NCBI RefSeq assembly: GCF_017591425.1
Contig: NW_024467121.1
Location: 20,906,707-20,970,706, forward strand
Reading direction: 5' to 3'
DNA: 64,000 bases
DNA from: Ochotona curzoniae
Taxonomy: Eukaryota; Chordata; Mammalia; Lagomorpha; Ochotonidae
Shown: positions 1-11,219 of the stretch, one piece after another
How positions within the stretch are numbered: position 1 is the stretch's first letter
Layout of the letters: every line of letters starts with the position of its first letter
Made by a program: the position numbers and the translations under genes
The notes under the pieces: generated by a model
Database searches by the model: none
Seen by the model: only the letters and a program-made list of their open reading frames with translations
What the model was told of the DNA's origin: nothing

Positions 1-117
1 GAAATGAACTAGTGGGTATAAGATATTTCCTTATCTTTCTCCCCCTAGCCATCTCCCTCTGTACCTTTCAAATAAATTAAAACATAGAAACAAACAATAC
101 ACACGTAACATTTGGGG

Positions 118-390
118 AAGCAGGTGTTTGGATCACCAGTTAAGCACTTGGGAGCCCACATTCCATACCGGAGGGGCTAGATTTGAATCCTGGCTTCATT
201 CCCAACTCCAGCTTCTTGCTGATGTGTACCATAAATGTCACAAGTGATGCCTCAGGTAGTTGGGTCCCTGCCACCCTCATGGGAAACCCAGGGTTCCTGG
301 CTTTGTGCCAGCCATAACTGCTGCAGGCATCTGGGACCTAGCAGACAGAAGTCTCTCAACTAAATAAAATCAGTAAATAAAAAAATTTTA
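118..390 (+). mobile_element. CSINE, old copy
   Basis: GGAAGCAGGTGTTTGGATCACCAGTTAAG head, GATTTGAATCCTGGC B-box region, AAATAAAATCAGTAAATAAA tail. Confidence 0.7.
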
Positions 391-1004
391 ATATGCAACA
401 TTATGCTTTGTTTCACTTTGGAGGAAAAAATAATCATTCAATATAGTTACTATTAAGCCCTGTTCATAATTTAACCGGTCTGAGGTTACAGTTTACTATT
501 AACATTCAGAGGGTCTGTAGAAGCTATCAAAGCCTGGAAGACTCCTTTCTTCTAGAATTATCTTACTATAATCTTTAGAAATTTTATAGAATTCCAAATA
601 GAATCTACTATCTATTATTTCATTTGGTTGCTATATTTAAATTAAATAAAATTCCAAGACTAGTTTGAGTCATAATCTAAATTAAACTATAAAAAAATAG
701 GAACTTCTTGATATAAAGTTCAAAAATACAGAAAAATGGAGAAACCACTGTAACAACTTTCTCCCCTTGACACCCATCACTCAATTTCCCAACAGTTATG
801 TTGTTGATAACTATTGCTGTCTTTAGACCATCACTCATTACCACCACTTATAAGCATCAGGTATATACGTGAGTGCACACAACTAACATTTCAAAGGCGA
901 TCTCTGACATACAATTTTACCCATATACTTAGCAATTAAGAGACCCCTATTAATGCCTAAGAAACAGGGGAAGACACAGTTTACTCTTTGCTTCAAAACA
1001 TCAT
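388..1004. other. Intronic, nothing recognised
   Basis: A+T-rich, no repeat family or exon seen. Confidence 0.5.
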
Positions 1005-1165
1005 ATCTTTCTCAGTTGGTTGTCATAACTGGGGATGGCTGGGGTGTAGTCTAGCAGGATTTAACAGGAAAAAGCAAGGAGTGCTAAACAATCTATCATG
1101 CACAGGACAGTACCTAAAAAACAACTAATCAATCCAAAATGTCAAATAGTGTCCCTGTGGGAAAA
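1005..1165 (+). mobile_element. MER20 hAT-Charlie DNA transposon fossil
   Basis: TGGTTGTCATAACTGGGGATG, TAAACAATCTATCATGCACAGGACAGT and CAAAATGTCAAATAGTGTCC follow the MER20 consensus order. The left terminus is missing. Confidence 0.72.
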
Positions 1166-1574
1166 AAAATCCTATTGTTCTAAACCACTACTAACCAAAC
1201 TATGATGACTGAACATTAGGGAGAACATAACTATGTTCTAGTAAATCAATTTGGTCAAAACGCTACAGTGACATCAGCTACAGTGACATTACCTTTTCTG
1301 AGCACTGAACATTTTTTTTTTATTTTCCTCATAAAAAAAAATATCTGAAATCCTAAGATTGTAGACAAGGTATAGGAGGGCTTCCTAGAGATAACACAGC
1401 TTCACCAGATCTCATTATGTTTAACCAATGTTGAATCAAATATTCTCCTTGCCACATTTACATTCAGTCACATGCTACTATATTTTATCCTTAATAAAAT
1501 ATTGGGATATGCAGCAATAAGAATATCTACTGTGAGATATAAATTATTGGTGTATATAAAGTACAACAATTCTG

Positions 1575-1904
1575 GGGCCCGGCGCGGTGGCGCAAGTGGT
1601 TAAGGTCCTCGCCTTGCACGCCCGGGATCCCACATGGGTGCCGGTTCTATCCCGGCAGCCCCGCTTTCCTTCCAGCTCCCTGCCTGTGGCCCGGGAAAGC
1701 AGTCGAGGACGGCCCAAAGCTTTGGGACCCTGCATTCACGTGGGAGACCCGGAAGAGGCTCCTGGCTTTGGATCAGCATAGCACCGTCCGCTGCGCTCAC
1801 TTGGGGAGTGAATCATTGGACGGAAGATCTTCCTCTCTGTCTCTCCTCTCTGTATATCCGCCTTTCCAATAAAAAAATAATAAAAATAAATCTTAAAAAA
1901 AAAA
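1575..1904 (+). mobile_element. CSINE, youngest copy
   Basis: The best-preserved SINE here and a good reference for the family. It has a tRNA-like head with A box (TGGCGCAAGTGG) and B box (GGTTCTATCCC), a body with several intact CpGs, a CT-rich zone and an A-rich tail. A perfect 17-bp direct repeat, AAAGTACAACAATTCTG, flanks it at 1558-1574 and 1902-1918. It could retain RNA polymerase III promoter activity; that is an inference. Confidence 0.95.
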
Positions 1905-1961
1905 GTACAACAATTCTGTAAAGCTGCCATGATTCTCCATCATATTTGTAAGGAGCACTTT

Positions 1962-2265
1962 TAAGGCAGCAGTGTGAAAAACCAAGATAAGCCTCTGTCT
2001 GTGATGTTAGCAACCCAAAGAGGTTCAAGCTCTAGTCCTGGATGCACCACTTCAAATCCAGCTTCCTGCTAATTTACCTAGGAAAGCAACAGAAGATGAC
2101 TGAAGTGCTTGGGCCCCTCCTTGTGAACCACACTGGTGACTTGAAGAAGACCCTGGCTCCTGCATGATTCCACATGGCCCAGGCCCAGCCAGTGAGGTCA
2201 TCTAGAGAGTGACCCAATGGATGGAGGATTATTTCTCTGTAACTCATTCACATAAGTCATTAAAA
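1962..2265 (+). mobile_element. CSINE, old copy
   Basis: CAGCTTCCTGCTAATTTACC, AGTGCTTGGGCCCC and GAGTGACCCAATGGATGGAGGA follow the family order. The head is eroded. Confidence 0.72.
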
Positions 2266-2529
2266 AGGGGGGAGGGAGAGCATGGGGAAAGAAGATATAC
2301 TTATAAAATTAATAAGCTAATGCAGCACAGCAAAGTAGCATGGATGGTGGGAAATCCATTGCTAATTACATTTACTTTGGCTTCTTTTTTCGTTAGCAAT
2401 AAAGACTTCTCTCACTCATAAAGTCTCATCTTGGTGAAATTCTTTCTGATGATAACTGAATCCTTCTCTAATCTTTGGGGGAGAAGAGCAAAAAGTTTTT
2501 ATGATTAAAAAACAAACAAATGGATATTT

Positions 2530-2612
2530 TAAAGATTTTTTAGTGTTATTATTATTGGAAAGGCAGGTCTGTGGTCGAGTAGAGAGGAGAAAGAGAAAAG
2601 ATGTTCCACAGT
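2530..2612 (-). mobile_element. CSINE 3'-end fragment
   Basis: AAAGATTTTTTAG, TTGGAAAGGCAGGT and AGATGTTCCA are the complement of a CSINE tail. The rest is missing where the L1 begins. Confidence 0.6.
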
Positions 2613-3764
2613 TGGAATCAAGACAGTGAAATAGGATAAAAACGCATTTAAACAGATGGAGAAATATTAGCCAGTGTGACGAAGAGAATGCACATTTCAG
2701 GAAATAGGAGAGGACAGAATCACAGCAGAGGGGTACCTGGAGATTGACAGACGCAGGAAAGCAGTGAAAACAACAATGTGATGTTGCAGTGACTGATAAT
2801 CCCAGAGGCATTGAGCAAACGGCAATCTGAACTCCACTGGCAGCCAGAACTACACCAGCAACAAGGTGGAAATGAACTCTGGAGCTCAGGTGGTGAACCC
2901 AGACAAAGAACTGCCTGTCCTGCTGGTCTGTTTGATTTGACTAGAAGCAGAGACAGAGTGGCAGATCCCAGATAGGCAGTGCAGGAACAGAGTGGATTTC
3001 ACAGTCCAATCCACTCCCTAGAGCTGTTTTGGGCACCATTTTGTTTAAGGAGGCAAGGGCTATGGACAGAGCTGCACATGCACTGAGCGGGAAATGAGCT
3101 CATTTCTGGCTCAGTGAACCAAAACATCACGGCATCCTACAGGTTCCACCCAAGTTAGGTCTGGGTAGCCCTCAGACCTGACAGCCAGCAGATCAAGAAC
3201 ACTAGTAGTGGCACATCAGGTGCCATTTCTTACAGTGTGGCAAAGAATTTAAGACTGCAGGGGACAACAGTGACCTGCTCATACACCAACCTTGGCGAGA
3301 ACTCACTGAACTCCATGCACTGCACTGGTCCCATAGGATAATAATACCGACTTTGGCATTGTATGGGTCAAAATGGGTCCATGTGGTCCTCAGAACTAAT
3401 GGTCAACTGGTGCTGGAAAAATCAGTACTACCAACAACCTAGCTATATAGGACACCTGGTGTCTCCCTAATCCTGGGAACTGCTCCAAACAGAAGTGGGA
3501 GAAAGGTCGTACACACACCAGTGCAGCCTCAGCACAGCATCAAAGGAGGTGGAGAGTGGTGAGCCAAGAACTGGGGCTACAGAGACCATGCTGGAAGTTG
3601 AACATAAGAACCCAGATCTGGAACTTGCTAGAGGGAGTGGCACAATGACTGGAAAACAAAGAGCCTTGTACCAACTGCAATAAGCAAAATCAAACTGTAG
3701 ACCTGTGGGTGACAGAGCTTAAGAAACCTGCCCCAAGGTGAACAATGTGAATACCAGAAGTACA

Positions 3765-4730
3765 ATGACCAAGAGCAAAAGAAGAGACAAAGGAAAAAAA
3801 GAGACAGAATAGTTTGAAGACTCACTCCCCTGCAAAAGAGCAAAACCCTTTGCCAACCTCAGAGTTCACTGAGGAAGACATCCAGAAAATGGGGGATACA
3901 GAATGCAAAACACTGTTTATAAAATTTCTTATCAACGAGAAGCACATAAAAGAGACAGTCAAGGAATTCAAGGAATAGGTCACACTGGAAACAAATCAAA
4001 TGAAAACTGATATATCAGAAATGAAGAATACAGTGGAGCAAAGTAAAAGTACAGTGGGGAGTCTCCAAAATAGAATGAAGCAAGCAGAAGAAAGAATCTC
4101 AAAATTGAAAGATATTTCCTGTCACCAGGGGGAAACAAACAAAAAGCTGGAAGCAGAGCTGGATCAGGCCAAAAGAAGTATTCAAGAACTGAAAGACACC
4201 ATTAAAAGGCTGAATATAAGAGTTATGAGAGTCCCAGAACATGCAGAAAGAGAAGCTGGGTTTACAAATGTATTTAATGAAACAATAAGGAAAAATTTCC
4301 CTAATCTAGAGAAAAAAATGAGTAATAACATGCAGGAGGAGCACAAAACTCCCGACACAGTTCACTAAAAGCAATCTTCACCAAGATACATGATCATTAA
4401 GCTTTCTTCAATCGAACATAAGGAAAAGATCCTTAAATGTGCACATGAAAACAAAATCAACTGACATATAAAGGAATGCCAATTAAACTCACAGGAGTCC
4501 TCTCACAGGAAACTCTACAGACGAGAAAATGGAGTGACATATTCCAGATTCTAAAATAAAAAAACTGTCAGCCCATGATAATGTACCCTGCAAAGCCTCC
4601 TTTGTGTTTGAAAATGAAATAAAATTCTTCCTCAGTAAAGAAAAGTTAAAAGAATATGCCTCTCCCAAACCTGCCCTACAAAGGATACTTAAACATGTTT
4701 TCTTGACAGAGAAAAGGAATAGCACCCACC
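3765..4730 (+). pseudogene. Degenerate L1 ORF1
   Basis: ORF1 opens at 3765 with MTKSKRRDKGKK and hits a stop at 3810. After frame changes it reads on from about 3985. The best-preserved part (4000-4365) has a coiled coil of heptads (MKQAEERISKLKD, LDQAKRSIQELKDTIKRL), then the RRM-like core (RVMRVPEHAERE, NFPNLEKKM). The C-terminal domain continues in another frame (YMIIKLSSIEHKEKILK; KASFVFENEIKF; KPALQRILKHVF). ORF1 protein normally trimerises and coats L1 RNA. With at least three breaks this copy cannot do so. Confidence 0.82.
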
Positions 4731-4808
4731 AAAACCACAGGCAAATGGGAAGAACATCCCAGCAAAACTACAACAGAAGACTAAATCAATGAACAACCCA
4801 TTGCTAAA

Positions 4809-4943
4809 ATGACAGGACCAAATTACCACCTATTTGTATCAACCCTGAATGTAAACAACTTAAACTCATCAATCAAACATCACAGCGTAGTAGACTGGAT
4901 TAAAAGACAAAACCCATCTATTTGTTGCCTACAGAAAAAGATC
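4809..4943 (+). pseudogene. L1 ORF2 fragment, endonuclease N-terminus
   Basis: About 44 codons beginning MTGPNYHLFVSTLNVN, matching the first beta-strand and the Asn of the L1 apurinic-type endonuclease. After CCLQ the match stops and 3'UTR-like sequence starts. The open frame runs on to 5036, but those extra residues are not L1 protein. Confidence 0.8.
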
Positions 4944-5114
4944 AGCGGAAACTGTATCTCATGGATGTTGATTTTTTTTGTTAGTTTCATCTCTTTAAAA
5001 CATTTTCTTCTGATCAGATTCTTCAATGACTCATAGATCATACAGTAGCATCATTCTCTTCAAGAAGGTTCTTGATTTTCTTTTTCATTTCTTCAGTGAC
5101 ACATTAGTCATTCA

Positions 5115-5345
5115 GTAGCATGTTATTTAACTTCATGGTGTTTGTTTTCTTCCTGCTGTTGATTTTGTTTTGTGGCTTTTCATTTAAGGGGTTGTCTAGT
5201 AACTGTGTAATGGAGACTGTCATATCTAGCAGCATTTTATTTAACTTCATAGCAATGTAAATTTCTTTTTTTTTTCTTGTTGTTAATTTTGTATTGTGGT
5301 TTTTCATTTAAGGGGATGTATAGTGACTGTGTAATGGAGAGTATC
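5115..5345 (+). repeat. ~113 bp tandem duplication in the L1 3'UTR
   Basis: Two adjacent diverged copies, 5115-5226 and 5228-5345. Both run from TAGCA.G.TTATTTAACTTCAT through GTTGTT..TTTTGT.TTGTGG and TTTTCATTTAAGGGG to GACTGTGTAATGGAGA-type ends. The related 3' ends at 28165 and 59805 appear to have only one copy. Confidence 0.8.
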
Positions 5346-5632
5346 CTATCCAGATGTGAGGATAATGCAGAATGCATCTCTACTTCCAGACAAAGATGGA
5401 CTCCTAATGAAACTTTTTACCATATCTTGACAATAGGATGCTGGACTCTGCCATTGTCCATGCACGCATGATGGACATAGGCCTGTGTATGAAGAATAAT
5501 ACTATAGTAATGACATAGGGGAACTCAGTGAGAGGGGAGGTACTTCTGGGGAAGGGATAAGGCAAACCCAAGGCCTATGGAATTGTATCATAAAATGATA
5601 AAAATAAAAAGAAGTAAAAAAAGAAAAAAACC

Positions 5633-5850
5633 ATGTCCCACCCACTATTTCACTAAGTGGCTGCTACAGCCAGAGCACAGCTGATCTGAAGCCAAGAGCC
5701 ATGTGGATCCATGTCGCGAGCCTTTGGGCCAGACTGCTGTTTTCCCAGGCCAGAAGCAGGCAGTTGGATGGGAAGTGGAACAGCCAGGAAATGAACTTGC
5801 ACCTGAACTCGGAGGATTTGCTAATCAAGCTATTGTTCTGGGCCCACAAG
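5633..5850 (-). mobile_element. CSINE
   Basis: Plus strand shows AGTGGCTGCTACAGCC, TTTTCCCAGGCCAGAAGCAGG and TGGATGGGAAGTGGAACAGCC, the family complement. Confidence 0.78.
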
Positions 5851-6228
5851 TGGAATTTTTAACAGTGAAAATCAACTGGTAGCTAAATCAACAATGTAGT
5901 ATTTCACTTTAAACTTACCTGATTATAATACTGTCTTTTAATGTTATCATAGAGAAATCATTTCATAACAGTCACAATTGGTGAGTGGGTAAGAAAACAT
6001 ATGTTCCCATCTTTGTAGAAGACAACTCTTTGCAGCAATAGTTAGCAAAGTTTTCCCTTCCCCTGGCTCTCAATCCAGGAATTACACTAGGTAAGAGCTT
6101 AACCTTGTAGTAGATGAATTCTTCAGTCACCACAATACCCCTGAAATGTAAATCTTTATCCTTAAACTAATTTTAACCTCAGGGTGAGTATACACAAACT
6201 GAAGGATCTCAGGATAGCGAACGACAAT
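5851..6228. other. Intronic, nothing recognised
   Basis: Apparently unique sequence; no coding similarity on either strand. Confidence 0.5.
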
Positions 6229-6475
6229 GTTTTTTTCTTTATTTTTTGAAAGGCATAGTTACAGAGTGAGAGGAATAAACAGAGAGACCTTCCAATCCCA
6301 CTGGTTCACTCCCTAAATGGCTGTAACAGCTCCTGCTAAGCCAGTTCAAATCCAGGAGCTAGGAGCTTCATCTGGGTTGCCCAAGTGATAAAGGAACCCA
6401 AATACAAAGTGAGGTAACCGAGAGCTAAACCACTGCCCATGTGAGATGCCATTACATCACAGCATTGGCTCCAGC
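6229..6475 (-). mobile_element. CSINE
   Basis: TTGAAAGGCATAGTTACAGAG, GAGACCTTCCAATCCCACTGGTTCACTCCC and GTGAGATGCCATTACA. It ends about 310 bp from CDC42BPA exon 3, in the same strand sense as the gene. Confidence 0.78.
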
Positions 6476-6786
6476 AATTTTTCTGATAACAGCATTCTAT
6501 ACTCCTTTAAAAAAAATTACATTGTATATATTTCCTGAGTGGGATGACTAGCTCTAATGTATTATTTTCTCTGTTCTAAAATCATATTATGCAAAACATA
6601 CAAAGTTTAATTTGTTGAAATTTCAAATAATTGATAATCAGATGGGTTAATAGATTCACCTTACTAAGATTTTCCCCTGTGGAATAATTCACATAAGTAT
6701 TTCACAAATAATTATCATTGTACATTGTTTAAAACAGCAAAATTAATGAAACAATGTAAATGCTTAAAATAACGTAAGATTCTTAC

Positions 6787-6870
6787 CTCAGCTCGTTTCA
6801 ACATTTCCCATTTATTCAGTATTTTCATGGCAAATACCTTATCCGCATTTTTTAGTTTTACTACAGCAAC
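6787..6870 (-). CDS. CDC42BPA: CDC42BPA (MRCK-alpha) internal exon 3, kinase strand beta-3
   Basis: On the minus strand these 84 bp read as 28 codons in phase 0, from [16 protein letters not shown] to LKRAE, with no stop. This matches residues 91-118 of the MRCK-alpha kinase domain. The last K of VFAMK is the ATP-binding lysine (Lys106 in the human protein). The paralogue CDC42BPB has VKMKQTGQVYAMK here, so the alpha form is favoured. Splice sites are good: a pyrimidine-rich TTTCCTTTATCTTTTGTAG acceptor upstream and a GAG|GTAAGA donor. MRCK-alpha is a Ser/Thr kinase that acts downstream of CDC42 on actomyosin, for example by phosphorylating myosin-phosphatase subunits and LIMK. The exon begins exactly where the exon at 42952-43043 stops (GE|VAVVK), so the two are consecutive in the mRNA. 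Confidence 0.96.
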
Positions 6871-7877
6871 CTACAAAAGATAAAGGAAATACAACTTGTA
6901 AAATATAATAAATACACTTTTTTCAGATATCCATTTTCCTTTTTCCTGTCTGTGAAAAAATAATAAATACCAATTATCAAGTATTTCAATGCAGTTCAAA
7001 TTCTAATCCTAAATTATATAATGTTATAATGTAAAAAAAATTACATTAGTGAACACATGCCAAACCAATAAATTTGTGACCATCCTCCTATCCTGGGCCT
7101 CAATCTCAATCTCTAGTGTTACTAAGAAATTGACCAATACGTGCAACATAAAGGAATTAGAGCTTGTTAAATAATGCATGCCATATACCCACATTATGGC
7201 TCAGGGAACACCAGCTGCCAAAACAAGTATTTTTTGTCCAAAGATATAACTGGTATGAAAAAAAAAAATGGAAAATGATCCCATCTCACTGCACATACAG
7301 TCCTGACTGTTTCAGGCATCTGGGGAGTGAATAAGCAGATCAGAATGCTAATTTTCACATTTTTTCCTCCTTCAAATTTTAATTAGTGAAAAGGAAGGGA
7401 GCTGTAATAAAAAAAAAAAAAACAAGAAAACACCCCACTTTTACTAACATCTCTGAAACAGTGAAAATCCAAGTTGAACTACTCTGTAAATTCTGAAATC
7501 AAATGCTGCACATGGACAGAACGATGAGCCTGCTAAGTACTAGCCTACACCGAGAACCAAAACTACACTTGGAAATGCCATCACTTACACCCTCTTCTTT
7601 TGATTTAGGAAAGAACAGACTCCTCATAAGCAACTTAAAGGTACTCTATCACACTGTATTTCTCATCAACTTTTTGTATTTATGAATACATAGATATTTG
7701 CTGTAACTACTAATATCTATTACCACATATTAAGTGGGCTCCAAATGCCACTTAGTACGCCATAGAGATCCACAATCCATACTATCATTCTAAAGACAAG
7801 TTTTTGAAAACTCACTTGGTAGCATGTACTGATATCAAGCAACTAACAGTCTTTTATTCTGTTTAAATTTCAGTATG
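6871..7877. other. Intronic, repeat-poor stretch beside exon 3
   Basis: The first 1 kb upstream of exon 3 in gene direction has no CSINE or L1. A short open frame at 7503-7685 has no similarity I recognise. Confidence 0.5.
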
Positions 7878-8193
7878 TCTGGTGTAGTGCCATAGTAGAC
7901 TAAGCTTCTGACTGTGGCACCAGCATCTCATATGGGTGCTGCTCATGTTCTCACTGCTTCGCTTTCCATCCAACTTCCTGCTTATGGCCCAGGGAAACAG
8001 CAGAGAAGGAGCCAACTCCTTGGGCCTCCAGAACCATGTGGGAGACCTTGAACAAACTCCTGCTTCCTGGCTTTGGAGAGGCTCAACTCCAGTCATCATG
8101 GCCATTTGGCAAGTAGGTCAGTGAACTGAAGACCTCTGTTTCTCCTTCTCTTTGTAACTCTGCCTTTCAAATGAAAATAAATTCTAAAATAAT
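7878..8193 (+). mobile_element. CSINE
   Basis: ACCAGCATCTCATATGGGTGC, CCATCCAACTTCCTGCTTATGGCCC, ATGTGGGAGACC and GCCTTTCAAATGAAAATAAAT. Confidence 0.85.
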
Positions 8194-8427
8194 CTTTTCC
8201 ATGTAAAGACAAACATGATTCACTGCTTTTGTTTTGGAATATTGTTCCAAATCTCAAAAGGGGTATGAAACAAAACAGAGTATACATTATCTTTCTAAAA
8301 TCCAAATTATATGCATTAGAATCATAATTACACTGAATTATGCACTGTGCAACAGGACTACCAATGATGATTCTCAGCACTTATTAAACTTAACTTTAAA
8401 ACTCAGCAAATGTGTACTGTGACTCTT

Positions 8428-8665
8428 GAGGGCAGTGGTGATAGCACAAATTCTGAACCCAGACAACCTGAGGTTTGAATCCTGGTTCTGTCAATAGATG
8501 TATAAAATTGGTAGAAAACTTAACCATGCAATAATCCAATGGAATTAGTAACAGTACTTACCTTACACTCATATCATTGTGTAGAAGATTAAAATTAGTA
8601 ACTATAAACTGTTTACAACAGAATCTGGTATTAGTGACTACTTAGTAAGTTTTAGTTAGTATCAC
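8428..8665 (+). mobile_element. MIR SINE
   Basis: Shows the MIR order: GGCAGTGGTGATAGCACAAATTCTGAACCCAGACAACCTGAGG, GTTTGAATCCTGGTTCTG (B-box like), then the core AGTACTTACCTTACA. Ancient and diverged. Confidence 0.7.
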
Positions 8666-9239
8666 ATGCCAAACAGTCCACTGAGTACACTGTAGCCCAA
8701 TTTTCAACAACTATTTCTTCTACCACTAATGTAAGTAGCCAACAGTATACCTCTCAATTTCTTATAAACATACTTATACATAAAAATACAATTATAAAAT
8801 ATCCTCAATTGAATATGTATATATACAAAGGAAATATAATATTCATAACAGCATGGTTTTCAACAGTAAAATAGAGACAAACTTAAATATTCTAAAAGGT
8901 GAAATCAACTAAAAATTGTGCACCACAAAGTGCTAATTATTCACGTTTTTGAAAGTTAAAGAATACTATTGATCAGGAAAAAAATCACAGTATGTTAAAC
9001 ATATAATTATATTAAAATTTACATACTGTAAAATAAGATCTTAGTCTTCAATGTATGATGATCTGGAACGCCATGTTACAGCAGTATGGAAAACATGCCT
9101 CAAAATATCTTGCAACAGTTTCATAAACTAAAATCTTTTCTAAAACAAATGTTCTGCCAATATTTTTTTAACTCTGAGAAATCAATTTTCAAACTTAAGC
9201 TTTCATTTCCTAGGCATACAAAGTCTTGGATGGTTTGTC
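8666..9239. other. Intronic, nothing recognised
   Basis: A+T-rich, without clear repeats. Confidence 0.5.
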
Positions 9240-9241
9240 TT

Positions 9242-9640
9242 TTTTTTTTTTGAATGATAATATTATTTATTTTCCTTTTTTAATAATTTGTGTACTGATA
9301 TAATTCCATAGCCTCTGGAATTTCCCCTTACACCCTCCTCAAATCCCTTCCCACAACTGATTATCACAATAGCGTAGTCCTTCAAAAACAGTCAAAATCC
9401 ATCATTCTGCTATTTAAAAGTATTCTGACATTGTACATATGGACAATGGCAGAGTGTTGAGTATCCTATTGTCAAGATCTATTTAACAGTTTCATGAGGA
9501 GTCCATCTTTGATTTGTAAGTAGAGATGCTTACTGCATTGTATCTTCACATTTTGATATGATAGTCTCCATATACTGTTCTTCTAGATGACTATATGTAC
9601 ATGCATATTTACCTATGTATCTACTAACCTTTTATCTTGC
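9242..9640 (-). mobile_element. L1 3'-end fragment (lagomorph 3'UTR type)
   Basis: 5'-truncated copy in the same direction as the gene. Read on the minus strand it shares with the 3'UTR at 5290-5620 the blocks CATCTCTACTT, AAAGATGGACTCCT, TTGACAATAGGAT and TATGGAATT, and it ends in an A-rich tail (poly-T at 9240-9251). Confidence 0.8.
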
Positions 9641-9896
9641 ATGAAGGTTGCCTTTTATCAGAGAGAACATATGAAATTTGTCCTTTTGAGATTGTCAGTC
9701 AATGTTACTCATACCAAACTGATAATATGAGAATATAAAATTTACAAAGTGATAACATAAAAACTGACCTTTAATATCACAAACAATTTTCACGTTCACG
9801 TCAGTAAAAGAAAAAAAAAGAAAAGATTCCCTCAGAGCTCTAGGTGCTATATTTTCAAGAAGTACAAGGGCAATACATTCACATGTGCTTTATTGT

Positions 9897-10270
9897 TTGG
9901 GCCAGTTTTGTGGCATAGCACCTTAAGGCTCTGCTTGCAACACCAGCATCCTATAAGGACACAGGTTTGAGTTCTGCTGCTCCACCTCTGATTCAGCTCC
10001 CTGCTCATGTGCCTGGGAAAGCAGCAATAGAAGAACCAAGTACTTGGGTCTTTGCACCCATGTGCAAGACCTAGAAGTTCCTAGCTATTGGCTCCAACCT
10101 GGCTGAACCTCGGCCTTTGTATTCATTTGGGTAGTGAACCAGCTGATGGAAGATTCCTATGTGTCTCTCTGTCTCTCCACTCTGTCTCTGTCACTCTACC
10201 TCTCACTCTTCTCTGTCTCACCTTCCCTTTCTGTACCTGTTTTCAAATAAATAAAAATAAATCTTAAAAA
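9897..10270 (+). mobile_element. CSINE
   Basis: GGGCCAGTTTTGTGGCATAGC head, GTTTGAGTTCTGCTGCTCC, an extended CT-rich zone, and AAATAAATAAAAATAAATCTT tail. Confidence 0.88.
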
Positions 10271-10579
10271 TATCCTTTACTGTTTGATCCTATCAAACTG
10301 AGCAGCTAAGTTAACACAGCCTAGAAATTATAAATGTAACAGAACAAAAACATTCATAAAAATAATATATAGATTTTTCAGCCTCATAGTAAGACTAGTG
10401 TGCTTTACTACAGAAATGATCAGTATGTGACACATATGCAACAATCAATTCTTAAATCCCACTTAAAGTATCACCATTTGTAGCTACAATCGATAACACT
10501 ACATCAAATAAGATTTCAATATCCAATATCCAAGTCGCAAAGTTCTGCAAATCTAGTTTCATCTTCAGTGGGTTCAGAA

Positions 10580-11215
10580 TTCACCACAGTTCCTCTATTC
10601 CAACCAATTCTAAGTTATCACACACCACAACTTGCCTGGATGATCTCACACTACCTCTCTGCTTCCACCTTTATCTCCTACAATCTACTTTCAACACTAT
10701 TGTATGGTGTTCCCACTTAAATGTAAATTCAATCAAAATACTATTTCCCTCCAAAACTTGAATGTTTTCCTATGCTTCTGCAAGTCACTGTCAAAGTTCC
10801 TACCATAACCTGGAAAGCCAACAAGTTCTGGCCCTCCATACTCCCTGATCTCACAGTCGCTCATTCTGTTCCAGTCCTAACAGCTACTCAATTCTAACTC
10901 CAGGTCCTGGCACTTATTGTTTCCTAGGGTCAGAATATTCTACCTGCTTAGAACTTTACATACTGCTTACTCAGTCATTGAAATAGCACTCCACCCCTTG
11001 AGACTTACGCCACTTCTTTGCTTCCTTTTCCCCTTAAGGAACTATAATTCTGTATTTCTATATTTTATATTCTACACAATTCTATATTCTATTTATTGTT
11101 TGCCTGTTTCACTAGAATACAGGCTATGAGAATGGGTTTTTCCCCTCCTAATTTGTTACAAATATGTACCTAGTGTTTGGGATACTAATTAAGTGATTGC
11201 TTTAAAAAAGATGAA
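10580..11215 (+). mobile_element. L2 LINE 3' fragment
   Basis: CTGGCCCTCCATACTCCCTGATCTCACAG, CTCATTCTGTTCCAG, TTATTGTTTGCCTGTTTCACTAGAATACAGGCT match the L2 3'UTR order. Its 72-residue-scale open frame at 10917 has no protein similarity. Confidence 0.65.
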
Positions 11216-11219
11216 TGAT

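Larger units (their letters stand above)
2615..5632 (+). mobile_element. L1 LINE with ORF2 almost wholly deleted
   Basis: A plus-strand L1, antisense to the gene. Order: GC-richer 5'UTR-like sequence (about 2615-3764); decayed ORF1; an ORF2 start at 4809; an abrupt jump near 4943; a 3'UTR (about 4945-5595); and an A-rich tail (to 5632). Only about 44 codons of the ORF2 endonuclease domain remain (LNVNNLNSSIKHH, DWIKRQNPSICCLQ), and no reverse transcriptase. Its 3' end resembles those at 9242-9640, 28165-28592 and 59805-60112. It is inactive. Confidence 0.85.
1..6786 (-). other. CDC42BPA: CDC42BPA intron 3, 5' part
   Basis: Sequence downstream of the GAG|GTAAGAATC donor at 6786 in gene direction. 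The next exon expected in the protein (beginning TACFREERDVL in MRCK-alpha) was looked for on the minus strand and not found, so the intron continues past the left edge. Confidence 0.9.

Noticed and set aside
1575..1650. A tRNA gene, because of good A and B boxes
   Set aside because: The boxes belong to the tRNA-derived head of a CSINE, which continues into a body and A tail. No cloverleaf tRNA was recognised.
4000..4368. A 122-codon open frame with a strong coiled coil, as a possible host gene
   Set aside because: It is the middle of a decayed L1 ORF1, with upstream and downstream parts in other frames.
4370..4800. Sequence after the first L1 open frame as a HAL1-specific fusion
   Set aside because: On closer reading it is the normal ORF1 C-terminal domain in another frame, so no fusion is needed.
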